DNA from: Bemisia tabaci
Lineage: Eukaryota > Arthropoda > Insecta > Hemiptera > Aleyrodidae
Length of the DNA: 64,000 nucleotides
NCBI RefSeq assembly: GCF_918797505.1
Contig: NC_092802.1
Span: forward strand, 20,729,883-20,793,882
Direction: 5' to 3'
This document shows positions 45,501 to 54,940 of the stretch, piece by piece (within the stretch, counting starts at the first letter, position 1; each line of letters opens with the position of its first letter). The notes under the pieces are model-generated. The model saw nothing but the letters and a program-made list of their open reading frames with translations. It made no database searches and was not told the origin of the DNA. Both the position numbers and the translations under genes were made by a program.

Positions 45501-48500
45501 ACTAATGGCATATACGTTATTTTTACACTGAGCCATAAGTTTTAGTTCCTAATTGCTAAATGTACCTGGTCTAATTAGAGACTCACCTGTGCCTTCGCCA
45601 GAGTTCCCAGCTGATGAAGCCCTGGAGAGCAGGATTGCTTTCATCGACCAAAGTTCCACCTCGACTTCGGCAGAATGCAAGCGCATCACGAAGGTTGAGC
45701 GGCTGTCTATTGTAGAAGATGTAGCACTTGCCATTGTACGTAGCTGTCGATCCAGGTGGTTGGTCTCGGAATTGGGGACACCGTTCAATCGGCAATGCCT
45801 GCAGCAGAGAGAAACAATTCATTGGATTATTCTACGAATGTGAACAAGTGCAAAAAGTGACTAATAATCAGTACTGAAATTTACAACCTGATGATACCTA
45901 TGATCTTTCAACAGCTGTAATGTAATGCCTCGTATGTCTTTCAGCCCAGCAATTGGATTAGTGATATCTGTTTACACCATAGCTGAAGGCATCACCATTG
46001 GAATTTTGGAAATTTCTACAGCAAATTAGTTCTGCGGCTGTAGAGCATTGATATGGCTGCTTTAACTGAAATGAATTTTTTAAATATTCTGCAACTAGTT
46101 AAGTTTAGGTACTATCTTCATCTGTCTGTGCACAAGACATTCTTCATTTCTTCTTACTGTATCCGTCTTAACAAATGGGAAAGGGAGGCGAACTTTTAAT
46201 TGAAATGTCAAAAAAAATAAAAATTAGGATGGGGGGATTTTCTAAGTTAAAGTCATTTACCAACTTGAGTCAAATATTTGGGCTAACGTTCAACAAAGGG
46301 AAATACATTTAAACACTAACTTCACTAAGGGCAGTTCCTCCATTGCTTCAGGCGGCACAAAGTACCTGGATGAAACCACTTTTTAAAACGAATTATTAAT
46401 TACATGACAGGTGCCAAAATCATAGAGAGCAAAATTTTCTGTGGAAAATTGCAATTCGTCTGCAATCGACTATTCAACAAAATAAGTATGTATGCTAGCT
46501 TTGAGGTTATGCTGTTGTTGTCATTGTCGTTCAGTGAGTGTCATCACCGGTGGCCAATCAAAGAGCTTCGTTTAGCCGGAAAAGAGGTTTTGGACCGGAA
46601 CCGGAAATAGTAGTTTCGAGCGGGAAAACAAGTTGCGATGGTAGGTCACAGATTTTAAAGACGTTTAAAAAAGATGAGGTATTGTTTCAACCTGTCTATT
46701 AATATTATTAAAATACTGGAAAGGCTTTCTTAAAGATTTCAGTTTAAAGGTTTAGTTTCAGTTTTACGTTTTCATTTTTTACTTGAATCTACGTATGGTG
46801 GGAGTTTGTGAAAAAGTGCAACTTATTTTAATTTTATTACACTAAATTTAAAAAAGAAAGTGTTCCTTCAACTCGTAGATAAGCAGCATACACAACACAC
46901 CGATGCAGTAGCGATAATTATTTTGCCATGTAATTGCAATCTGTATACTTGAGTGACAGAACTTATATCTAAGTGGACTATATTTAGAAAAAAAGGAATT
47001 ACTGTTGCTTACTCTTTCATGAAAGCAGGTATCTACAGATGGAAATCCATGTCACATAAGTTACTTCTTTGAGGTGTCAGAAATAGTAATTCCTTGGTGA
47101 AATATGTAGTCCTAGTGTGGTCATATTTTTGCTCGGGAACTTCGAGTTATTATGGTATCTGCATCGGGAAAAGTTCACCGCACAGCCGTAAAAGTATCCT
47201 AAGAAAGACCCTTACACAGCCCTTGAACGTTACCGGAGAAGATTGGAATCTTCATTCCTTTAAGCGTCACTTAAATGTTTCCAGCCTCAGCCGACAGCGG
47301 TTAGCATCTAGAAACGTTTCTCCACTGTAATGATGGTTCTCGGCATAGTGACGTACGAGGAAAAAAAAAAACTATCCCGTTCTCGCGTAGAATATTCCGC
47401 GAGTAGGTCTTCGTGACGTTGCATCGCTGGTCAAATTATTCTGCATTTCATGAATAAGCTCGTTCAGTATTTTTTTATTCTTGCATCTTTGAAAAGTAAA
47501 TGAAGCAAACACGTCCACAGGAATTCCCCCATACTTTAAACAATCTTAATTCACGCACAACAAGTTCAAAGTTGCGCATTTTGCCCGCCCCCCTCCCCCG
47601 TCCTCATTTTAACTCAAGAAGATCATTGTTTTTCCTGAGAACGGAAAGTATGAATCCATGCATCGGAAAAATTTAATATCTTGGTTAAGAGAGACTTTCG
47701 GTCATTTTTGGTTCACTAGTCGTATTCTACGTGAAAATTTTATAATGGAAACACACATTCATCTTGAAACTTTTGGTACATCATAAAACGCATTAAAGAC
47801 AGATTAATATTTTGACATTCAAATGTTTGAGAGGCATGTGAAGAGGAACAAACACGGAGAGTTCGTATATCTGATGAGTTATTTTCCCCAAAATATTGAG
47901 AACACATGAATTCTCACCATAAATTTATAGAATTGCATAAACTCTCAACATTAGACTATCTCTGCCTAGGCATTTGATAAAATGCCTAATTTGACTAGTT
48001 GCCTACGACACATGCATTTAAATGGAGCACGGAAAAAACGATAAATTGCTAAGCACTAACCGTTTAGATCAAATTGAGCCAGCTAGTATGACGGTGGCAT
48101 TGAGCCCTAAAATTTTAGGGTCCAGCCAGGGCCGGATTTACGTTTTTGGCGCCCTGTACAGAAATTTTCGAGGCGCCCCCCTCGCACGCCCCCCCCCCCC
48201 CCCGCCCGCGCATTTCCCAACCCGACGGTCTTCTTTGGTTACTACGTGCTAACTCTAACTAAATACGAATTTTTCGAGTGATTGCATGATTCTGGGGCAG
48301 AAACCAAAACCAGGTACCTGTCTCTGTTACTGTGAACTACGAAACTAGGAGAAAGTTTGACCCTTAAAGTCTAGGGTCAGGTCATGTAAAAGGTGGAACG
48401 GAATAAATTAATGGCTCTCTGATGTAATTTTGCAGAAGAAAATTCTGGTGGGACAAAAAAATAGGCATTTCATATGCATGCACAGGCACATATGGAGTAA

Positions 48501-49094
48501 TATAATGCAATATTTACATTGTTAATGTTGTTTCGCCGTTCTTGTCTGTATCTCCATTGCCTTTATAGAATCAATCAACAATCAGAGTTTCTGAACTTTC
48601 GACGCAATTCTCAATTTTTTGCAGAGTTCGGAAAAAAATCCCCAAAATTTGGCGCCCCTCAAAATCTGGCGCCCTGTGCAGTTGCACCGATGCACCATAG
48701 GTAAATCCGGCCCTGGGTCCAGCCCCACAGATGGTAGGTCTCAGCAATACTGCCATAGTAGCTGGCTCCATTTGATCTGAACAATCAGTGCTCAGCACTG
48801 TATCATTTTTCCCGCGAGGAAAATCAGTGTTTTCAACTTCCCTGAATCCCCACTCGCATGGATTTATTACCTGGTCGGTGTAGACGAAGGCCTCGCAGAT
48901 GGAAAGCTGGCTCTGTCCGGCGGTCGTCTCCAGGTGAACACTGACGAAAGCGCCCGGCATTGGGGGGTTGCACGGAAGGAACAGGGGCTTACCCTCCTCC
49001 AGGAACCCGGTGAATCGGTTGCAGACCGGGTTAGTACCCAGGTCTGGCCGGTTGTTGCCCACGCGAACGATGATGGTCGCCGGTTTGTTCTTGC
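33184..49094 (-). CDS. fw: Furrowed-like selectin-type receptor (FTP, C-type lectin, 3 sushi, TM), 5' partial
   Basis: Nine exons (49094-48871, 45798-45587, 44398-44190, 43546-43370, 42576-42397, 41835-41656, 40883-40512, 39618-39537, 33547-33184) all have GT-AG borders and compatible phases, and close into 666 codons plus TAG. Domains: C-terminal half of an FTP/fucolectin-like domain (1-75), C-type lectin (~80-216), three sushi/CCP domains (~218-394), Ser/Thr/Pro stalk (395-518), one transmembrane helix (519-545) and a cytoplasmic tail (546-666). The order FTP, CTLD, CCP repeats, TM is that of insect Furrowed, a cell-surface adhesion protein tied to planar polarity and to eye and bristle development in Drosophila. 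Drosophila Furrowed has many more CCPs than the three seen here. The symbol is by architecture. The N-terminus, including the signal peptide, lies upstream of 49094 and was not found. Confidence 0.85.
37430..37800. other. GC/CpG-richer island in the last Furrowed-like intron
   Basis: Stands out from AT-rich intron DNA. On the minus strand, ATG at 37529 opens a frame beginning MQSTASPFSSLLRFVTRR. On the plus strand a frame around LLQRATVARGVLSNGVREV ends at a good donor (TCG|GTAAGG, ~37668) and is preceded by an acceptor-like TTTTTGATTGTACTAG. Both look like mitochondrial presequences but match nothing I recognise. It could be an internal promoter/first exon or a retrocopy fragment. Confidence 0.35.
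38274..38415. mobile_element. Short inverted-repeat element (~140 bp)
   Basis: AGGAACTACAATTTCTGGCT and its near inverse AGCCAGAAATTTTCGTTCC frame the element. Same family as 45428-45566 and the outer element at 27530. Confidence 0.65.
39537..39618 (-). CDS. fw: Furrowed-like gene, transmembrane exon
   Basis: An 82-bp exon between TCTTTTCACAG|GTGCC and CGAAG|GTAAGT, entering in phase 1 and leaving in phase 2. It encodes AIILLGLLGGLVFLAAVIVT and then VVILVRR. That is a single hydrophobic span of about 23 residues ending in arginines, as expected for a type I protein with the tail inside the cell. Confidence 0.88.
40512..40883 (-). CDS. fw: Furrowed-like gene, Ser/Thr/Pro-rich juxtamembrane stalk exon
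   Basis: Acceptor TTTGTTAAACAG|AGGAC and donor CTTAG|GTAAGT, phase 1 in and out, 372 bp. It encodes a Pro/Ser/Thr-rich segment (TPTKSSSTAAPSTTPRERPRP and onward) and then a more acidic, Asn/Ser-containing stretch. No cysteines or folded domain are seen. This is typical of an O-glycosylated spacer between sushi domains and the membrane. Confidence 0.82.
41656..41835 (-). CDS. fw: Furrowed-like gene, sushi/CCP domain 3
   Basis: Acceptor GTTTCGATTGCAG|CGGTCC and donor TGCAAAG|GTAGGG, phase 1 in and out. Four cysteines are present (VRCPDPP, EFSCNRRF, LVCLPSG, PPVCK) and an NTT sequon. As in CCP1, the last loop reads GVYDNKPPVC without Trp, so CCP1 and CCP3 resemble each other more than CCP2. Confidence 0.88.
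42397..42576 (-). CDS. fw: Furrowed-like gene, sushi/CCP domain 2
   Basis: Acceptor CTGTGTTTTACAG|AGGTGC and donor CCAGC|GTATGT, phase 1 in and out. The most canonical of the three CCPs: HCGYP, PNGGY, YYCNEGY, LLTCD and RWDGPPPRCQ, with the conserved Trp. An NGT sequon is present. The module contributes to the rod-like extracellular stalk. Confidence 0.9.
43370..43546 (-). CDS. fw: Furrowed-like gene, sushi/CCP domain 1
   Basis: Acceptor CTGTGTGTTTTAG|AACC and donor TGTAAAA|GTGAGT, phase 1 on both sides as expected for a shuffled sushi module. It has the four sushi cysteines (TCGKP, EYSCDEG, RVCLPTG, PPVCK) and predicted N-glycosylation at NST. The usual Trp before the last Cys is replaced by an aromatic stretch (GFYNEFPPVC). 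Confidence 0.88.
44190..44398 (-). CDS. fw: Furrowed-like gene, C-type lectin exon 2
   Basis: Acceptor TTTTTTCTTCAG|GAGTGAC and donor CATC|GTAAGT. It encodes YWMGAV (the WIGL strand), WKWLNG, FWNLPGGNEDCARY, GWLWSDTNC and INYICQ, so the conserved Cys and Trp framework is intact. The calcium/sugar motif that is usually EPN or QPD reads LPG here, while the later WND-like site reads WSD. Canonical mannose or galactose recognition is therefore doubtful. This is inferred from motif loss; a family-wide comparison would be needed to know whether it is normal for Furrowed. Confidence 0.9.
45428..45566. mobile_element. Short inverted-repeat element next to a splice donor
   Basis: Begins TTTGGGCTGCATTATGCAAT and ends with a near inverse. 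AGGAACTAAAATTTATGGCT-type arms match 38274-38415. It ends about 20 bp from the donor of C-type lectin exon 1. Confidence 0.65.
45587..45798 (-). CDS. fw: Furrowed-like gene, C-type lectin exon 1
   Basis: Acceptor TCTCTGCTGCAG|GCATTGCC and donor CACAG|GTGAGT, phase 0 in and phase 2 out. It encodes the start of the lectin fold: a first Cys (IERCPQF), then TYNGKCYIFYN, a helix LRDALAFCRSRGGTLV and a second helix around GFISWELWRRH. Spacing is that of a standard long-form CTLD N-terminal half. A short inverted-repeat element (45428-45566) ends about 20 bp from the donor. Confidence 0.88.
48030..48820. mobile_element. CACGGAAAAAA-ended element interrupted by a hAT element
   Basis: The arms (from 48030, CACGGAAAAAACGATAAATT, and up to ~48820, reverse) are inverted over ~95 bp: GATCAAATTGAGCCAGCTA against the complement of TAGCTGGCTCCATTTGATC. 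Removing the hAT insertion leaves an element of ~200 bp. Confidence 0.72.
48127..48715. mobile_element. hAT-like non-autonomous element (589 bp)
   Basis: Ends CAGGGCCGGATTTAC and GTAAATCCGGCCCTG are perfectly inverted and flanked by the perfect 8-bp duplication GGTCCAGC (48119-48126, 48716-48723). GGCGCCCTG-type subterminal blocks are inverted too. No transposase ORF. Contains a C-run (48188-48203). Confidence 0.93.
48871..49094 (-). CDS. fw: Furrowed-like gene, FTP domain exon (C-terminal half)
   Basis: Acceptor CTTTGTTGCAG|GCAAGAAC and donor ACCAG|GTAATA. The exon needs one base from the previous exon (phase 1 entry) and ends in phase 0. It encodes KNKPATIIVRVGN, then NPVC, LPCNPPMPGAFVSVHL and LSICEAFVY, matching the second half of FTP domains (RVGNS, NPVC, GRYVSIQL, LTLCEVEVYG). 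The first half, with the DLG-type strand, must be in an upstream exon. Family knowledge suggests fucose or glycan binding; the key ligand residues cannot be checked here. A hAT element nested in another element starts about 50 bp into the downstream intron. Confidence 0.82.
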
Positions 49095-49272
49095 CTGCAA
49101 CAAAGGCACAAGATACCAAAAATTAAAACCTGGAAACGCCTGAGGAACTCAATAACTGTGGTATACATGGACAAAAGTGACAATTTTCTTTTTTTTAAAA
49201 AAAAAGAAGAAAAAAATCACTTATTTAATGCTTAGAGTTGATGATCTACAAGTTTGCCTACACTGTCTTAAC

Positions 49273-49695
49273 TGGACCGCGTTTAGCAGAAAGGAACCAA
49301 GCCACATCAGTTATTGCGAAATTTAACCGGGCAATTTAATTTTTTAGAAGAGAATGTGTGTGCACTGGAAAAAAAAACACATTGCGGATCTAGAGTCGAG
49401 ACTCTTGAAAACATTGGCAAGAAAAAGGACTGTTGATTCAATCAGATTTAAGCTTAAATCAAAAGTATTTTTTCTTGTGAATGTTTTTAAGAGTCTGGAC
49501 TCTAGATCCATTGTGTTTTTTTTCCAGTGTGGGGATTGCTTTAAAAACTTTAAGCAATTTGCTTCATCCTGTGCAGACAATTTACTGAAATTTGCACAAA
49601 AATCCGCACAACCACTTACAAGTAAAACAATTTAATTGCCCAAATAAATTTGGCAATAGCTGATGTGGCTTGGTTCCTTTGTGCATAGCAAACGT
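49273..49695. mobile_element. GGACCGCGTTT-family element with nested CACTGG element
   Basis: Ends GGACCGCGTTTAGCAGAAAG and the inverse of TTGGTTCCTTTGTGCATAGC. Interrupted at 49363-49529 by a CACTGG element with TG duplication. The interior matches 27568-27815. Confidence 0.75.
49363..49529. mobile_element. CACTGG-family element, copy b (internally deleted)
   Basis: 167 bp, ends CACTGGAAAAAAAAACACAT and complement, flanked by TG on both sides. Confidence 0.85.
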
Positions 49696-50123
49696 GGCCG
49701 TGAGGAGTCCGGAGACTTTAACGAGCGGATAAGAAAGCAAAAGGCTGGATGCAACTATTCGTGCTCAGTGGATGTCCGTATTGCGTCCTAAAAAATGAAG
49801 GCGCTTTGACTTTCCGTGATTGTTTCCACCTTTTACCCTCTTCCGTCCCTCTTGCTTCCTAGTGGCTTACCGTCGCAAGTCGCTGGCATTGTCTCACTGA
49901 AGCGAGCATAATCAAATTGATGTAGAAATGTGCGTCGCGTGTTTCAGGTTTTTAAAACTAATGAAACCAATCAAAACTCACTCTTGAACGTCGAGGAGTG
50001 AAATTCGAGGATTGAAGTGAAATGATCACCATATATAAAAGTGTATGGCACTCCACAAAGCAAATATACCGCTCCGTATAATAGTGTAAGCCACTACCGT
50101 AGGAGATTATATTTCGCTCCGCA

Positions 50124-50334
50124 CACTGGTAAAAAAAGTAGCTTGGATCTAGAGTCCAGACTCTTAAAAACATTGACAAGAAAAAATACTCTTGATTCAA
50201 TCGGATTTTTCTTTGAATCGAAGAGCCAAGCCTCTTGATTTAAGCGGATTTCCATTTGAATCAAGAGTATTTTTTCTTGTCAACGTTTTTAAGAGTCTGG
50301 ACTCTAGGTCCAAGCTACTTTTTTTTTACCAGTG
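50124..50334. mobile_element. CACTGG-family element, copy c
   Basis: 211 bp, ends CACTGGTAAAAAAAGTAGCT and complement, flanked by CA. The terminal motif differs slightly from the other copies (subfamily). Confidence 0.85.
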
Positions 50335-51577
50335 CATTTATATAATTCAAAGTTTTTGGGTGCTGTAAGTATAGACTCCGGCACAGAATTTTACTCCAAA
50401 ATTTTAAACCGTGAATACACGAGGATCTATAACTAAGAAAAAAAGTTAGGGGTAGTTTTGAGCTCACATATATTTCTACTGAATCCATTCAATGGGTCCG
50501 TTGCACGCAAGAGATACAGCCCTATAAGTCGACTTATCGAAGGTCGAATGGCACAAAGATCAGGATCATCACAATAAAAAAAGACTAAAATCTACTCTTT
50601 TGCACTTAAGGGGAAATTGCACGTAAACATTTTATTCCTGCATCTAAGAGTACTTGATAAGCTGCGTTTTATGCGTATAAAATGCGAAGTATTTTTTATG
50701 ATTTTTTTCCTCGATTTGAAAGACAGTAGAAAAACTGTTCCCGCTTAAACACATGTATTTTAGCAAATGGAGAATTTGCACACACAAATTTTATTGCTCT
50801 ATCTGAGAGAGTACCTAATGAGCTGAGTTCGCAGTATTTTTCATAATTTTTTTCTGACATGGGAAATTGGAGAAAAATTGATTTAAAAGTAAGAAAATTT
50901 GCCGCCTTGTAACATCATCTGACGGCAGTTTCCATTAAATATTCCATTATATATTCCATTATATATTCCAACATCTGTATTTTAGCAGATTAGGTTGTTT
51001 TGCCATATCATCTCCAATAATTGTTCAATTTAGAAACCAAGGATATCCTCGCACTCAGTTTTACTAGCAGTTCCATTTTAGAGATTAAATTCACAAAATT
51101 TAAGACACTTGCAAATGATCCACTGGGTAATTTGGCCATACCTCCTCTAATGATTGTGCATTTTGAAAACCGAAGATACTCTCATGTCAGTGCATTCAGT
51201 AATTTCTTCTTGCTCACGAAATTTACAAAATTTCAGACACCATGCAACTTCTCCATTTGCGTAGTTTGAACCAGGTTTGTTTCAAATCTCCGCGTCTGTG
51301 GTCTGGTCATGCTTTCTAGCTTTTAAAAAATGACGCCTCGCCCGGAATACTTTCCTCATCATCCATAACCAAACCGATGCAATCGATAACTCTGGCGCCA
51401 TTCGTAAAAAAACGAAGACATTCTTCTACAATGAGGGTGGTCCGAAGTTCAAACTCCTTCACCGCACGCAAAGCGCAATCGACAGCGGCGAATGATGGAT
51501 GACGTTGGTGCTCGAGGACAGGAGAGCCTTTCCAACCTTTTTCAAGAGCCTCTTGACACTCAAAACGCGGAGGCTCC
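50335..51577. other. Stretch with no recognisable gene
   Basis: AT-rich. It has two loosely similar blocks (~50620-50740 and ~50750-50890) and a short ATTCCATTATAT repeat (50938-50972). A 97-codon minus-strand frame at 51316-51609 has no recognisable domain and overlaps the end of an element. Confidence 0.45.
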
Positions 51578-52256
51578 TCCGCACTAAGGAAAAACGTCGT
51601 ATGAACCATCGAACGTTGCCAAATCCTCCGACAAGTCTCAAATTTCTGGGAAAATTTGCGAATATTTCTCTTCAGATTTCCTGCAGGATTTTGTTCGTAA
51701 TTTGATCTACACTGAAAAAAAATTCTCGGCGTTTTTACTAGGGTCCGTTGGTACCTTTACCATCTCACTTTCTTTACCAATTATTGGTGATTTTACCAAG
51801 ACAGACTGGTAAGCTTACCTAAAAACCGGTATTTTTACTGTTTTTTTTTCAGGTAAACATACCACTTTTATTGGTAATCAATTCCCGGTAACTTTGCCAT
51901 TTTATCTCGGTAATTCTACCACAATCGATAAAAAATAGTGGCGTTTTTACCAAGGTCCAGTAAAATTACCGAGAAAGTCAATAATTTTACCGAGATTTCT
52001 CGGTAAAATTACCAATTCCATAAATGGTAATTTTACCAAGAAAAAACTGGGATCAAATAGAACCCTGAATTCTTGGTAATTTTACCCTTTTCTTAGTAAG
52101 TACACCGAGATTTTTTTTCAGTGTTCGTAATTTGGTTTAAAGAGTCTGAAAATGTCAATGAAAAATATTCATACCCTCATCAAAAATAGATATTTACTGA
52201 GAGGAAATTTGGCAACATTCAAATGCTCAAAGGGCGTTTTTCCTTAGCACGGCAGT
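51578..52256. mobile_element. GCCGTGCTAAGG-family element carrying a CACTGA element
   Basis: The outer ends (GCACTAAGGAAAAACGTCG and CGTTTTTCCTTAGCACGGCAG) and interior are of this family, split by the CACTGA element at 51710-52123. Confidence 0.8.
51710..52123. mobile_element. CACTGA-family element (414 bp), copy 2
   Basis: Same length and structure as 12577-12990. Flanked by near-identical 16-base stretches TTCGTAATTTGATCTA and TTCGTAATTTGGTTTA, which are single in uninterrupted relatives of the host element. Confidence 0.88.
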
Positions 52257-52325
52257 CCTGAGAGGAACACCATCATCGCGGCGGGATCCTTTCGCGTCAG
52301 CTCACGTCTTGTGAGATATTCCCTG

Positions 52326-52489
52326 CAATGGCGTGGCGTGCTTTGCGATATATCGATTGATCGGCCATTTAAACCTATGGAAAAGTATCGATAAACAGGG
52401 TGTTCGCAGCGAATACCTTAATAATCGATTCTTTACCATGACTTCAAATGGGGAAACATCGATAGACCGCAGAGCACGCCACGCCACTG
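52326..52489. mobile_element. 164-bp hAT-like element, copy 2
   Basis: Ends CAATGGCGTGGCGTG and CACGCCACGCCACTG, with 8-bp duplication ATTCCCTG (52318-52325, 52490-52497). Inverted relative to copy 1 at 9858. A half copy without one end lies at 52640-52725. Confidence 0.9.
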
Positions 52490-52954
52490 ATTCCCTGAGA
52501 TCACTCTACGGGTGACCAAGGGCTTCGGAGGGCCCATGGAGTTGAAATCGGTCCGTCACGTAATTCTGCGCTACGTGATCTTCTGCAACCGTGCGAGCTT
52601 ATTGGCAGAAGATCTCGGTTCACTGTTGTCGAAAGGTTGGATGGTGAATGATAGATTGTCGATACTTCCCTATTTGAAGCTATGGTAAAGAATCGATTAT
52701 TAAGGTGTTCGTTGCAAACACTTGTTCTTCCTCCTTCTGCTTTTCTACATTTTTTCTTTGCCTTTGTCTTCAATGCCTTCGTTTTCATTAGCTTCGTCCT
52801 CCGATTCAGATCATGGAAACCCATCAAACTAGAAGGGGTTTTCCCCCTTTTTATGACAGCTTATTTGACTTCTATTCTGTTAGAAACCTGCAACCACCCA
52901 TGGAACACTAACTATCGAATCTCACGTGGATTGTCGTAAGTTAGTCTATTACCT

Positions 52955-53115
52955 ACCTCCTTTGTCCATTGCAACCACCCGCTTCCACCAATAGGATCCC
53001 CCCATATCCCTGTTGTCTTCTTTGTCTATAGCTTTGTCTACCAATTTCGACGATCAGCCCGCAGTTGTCTTCATTGTCTGTAGCTTTGTCTGCCAATTTC
53101 AACGATCCGCCCGCT
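52955..53115 (+). repeat. CCATTGCAACCACCCGC dispersed repeat, copy 1
   Basis: Shares TTGCAACCACCCGCTTCCAC, CAATAGGATCC, TGTCTTCTTTGTCTATAGCT and CAATTTCGA with 58085-58555, 59845-59955 and 60830-60925. Part of it is duplicated locally (TTGTCTGTAGCTTTGTCTGC). 53116-53510 is CpG-rich with no recognisable gene. Confidence 0.75.
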
Positions 53116-53512
53116 GGAGCCGATGACCGATGGAACTCTCCCTCTGACAAAAATAGATCGAGACGGATGCCTCGGCTCCTGAACTGGGAAAATAGCCTTG
53201 ACCAGAAGAATGCCTGATGGTCATCGCTCGATTAAGCCGGTGAAAAATCGAGCGATCATAACTCACTTTCCCCGCGAAACTCGGACCGAATCAGCCGAAA
53301 AGCGAGAGGAAAATCTGTCCGGTAGAACACCACTCGTCCTCACGTCCGAGCCGCGGCGGCGGGGAAAACCGTTCGGGAAAACGGAAAAATAGCCCCGAAA
53401 TCGATAACTGGGTCAAACGATCGCTCACTGGTTTAATCGTTACCTGAGCTGCGTTGTTATTTGAGTGCGTTTTAGGCGAATTTTCGCGATTATAACTTCA
53501 CCTTCCGGCCTA

Positions 53513-53739
53513 CAATGGAAAAAAAACCACATTGGATCTTGAGTCCAGACTCTTAAAAACATCGACAAGAAAAAATGCTCTTGATTCAATCAGATTTAAG
53601 CTTAAATCAAGAACCAAGCCTCTTAATTTGAGCGGATTTCCTTTTGAGTTATGCTTAAATCTGATTGAATCAAGAGTCCTTTTTCTTGTCAATGTTTTCA
53701 CAAGTCTAAACTCTAGATCCAATGTGTTTTTTTCCAGTG
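53513..53739. mobile_element. CACTGG-family element, copy d
   Basis: 227 bp, ends CAATGGAAAAAAAACCACAT and TTTTTTTCCAGTG, flanked by TA. Confidence 0.85.
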
Positions 53740-53749
53740 TAGGTATTGC

Positions 53750-53946
53750 AAGCGTCGTGCATCGTTTCAAAATTTCCGCCGCCATTTTATTTTCTTACAG
53801 TGAAAGTGATGGTTGAATCTGTTAGAAAATTTCACTGAATTTTATCGGCAGCACAAAGAAAATGCAGTGAAATTTTCGGACAGCTTCGTTGAACAATTCT
53901 TTTGTAAAAAAATAAAATGGCGGCGGAAATTTTGAAACGCGGCATG
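53750..53946. mobile_element. Short inverted-repeat element (~197 bp)
   Basis: CAAAATTTCCGCCGCCATTT near the left and AAATGGCGGCGGAAATTTTG near the right are exact complements; the interior contains TTTCACTG inverse pairs. Confidence 0.72.
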
Positions 53947-54019
53947 GCTCTTGTGATACTTTGGCCGGACGATGATGATATATGCGAATTCCAACAATCG
54001 ACAATAGAGGGCGTCTACT

Positions 54020-54330
54020 TTACATTTTGGATTTTCCTGATAATTAATCTAGAATTTCCTGACTTTTGGCGTGAATAAATTTACATTAATTTGATTCATC
54101 AAATTAAAATATCTCATAAATTGGCTCAAATGTTTGAAAAACGCTTGAAACACTCAGAATTTCCTGATCCATGACCGATTTTCCCGATGACATCGAATTT
54201 CCTGATATTTTCCGGTTTTTACTGACGGTAGCATATACTTTTTCTAAAAAAATCCGGCGTACCCTCAGAAACTTAAATAGAAAAGCAGCTACAGGAATTG
54301 CTTCACACACATACATTTCCTGACTTCCGA
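54020..54330 (-). repeat. TTTCCTGACTT-type dispersed repeat
   Basis: Many spaced variants of GATTTTCCTGA and AATTTCCTGACTT; reverse relative of 10535-10910. Followed by an AT-rich TAACTAAA-type simple repeat (54363-54440). 54450-54940 shows no recognised gene. Confidence 0.5.
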
Positions 54331-54940
54331 GATTCAGAACGGGTCGATTAAAAAAGCTTTCTTTAATTAAACTAACTAAATCTAACTAAATTAACTAAAC
54401 TTCTTGAATTGACTAAAATTAACTAGATTATCTAAATTTCTTGAATTCTCATTTCTAGCGCTTCAGTCTTCATGAGAATGACCTATTCTTTTTTTCGTGA
54501 AACCTCCAATCTTTGCGAAACTCGGCAAGAATGCACCGGGGCACCGTGGAGGAAAGTGATGAGCCAAACCGCTTTTCTCGGTTATTACTCTATAATTCGA
54601 CCGCGTACGTGAGTTATGTGCGAATTTTTATCTTCCGAAGAGCGATGCGACGGTCCAAAGGACACGATGGGAAACTGACAGGAAAAGCGAAGTTTAAAGC
54701 TGTTAGTGCACTGAGAAGGAGGCTGTCGGGGCACAGAACACGTTCATGGAAGATATGAAACGATGGAACAAGGGAAAATTAAAGAAGACGGGGGCCAGTT
54801 GATTTGGTGGACGTTTTTTCCCGGTCAGCCGAGGCGCGGTCCTCCAAAAATTGTCTTTTTTAATTTTCGCGTAAACAAGGAATACACTACATCAATACAG
54901 ACCGTGATCTTTTCTAGAAATACCAGCTGACTCTCTTCTC

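Noticed and set aside
48571..48870. Downstream extension of the FTP frame
   Set aside because: It runs through the donor CAG|GTAATA into the nested hAT element; the next exon joins in phase at 45798.
51316..51609. 97-codon minus-strand frame
   Set aside because: No recognisable domain, overlaps the end of a GCCGTGCTAAGG-family element and lacks splice or start context.
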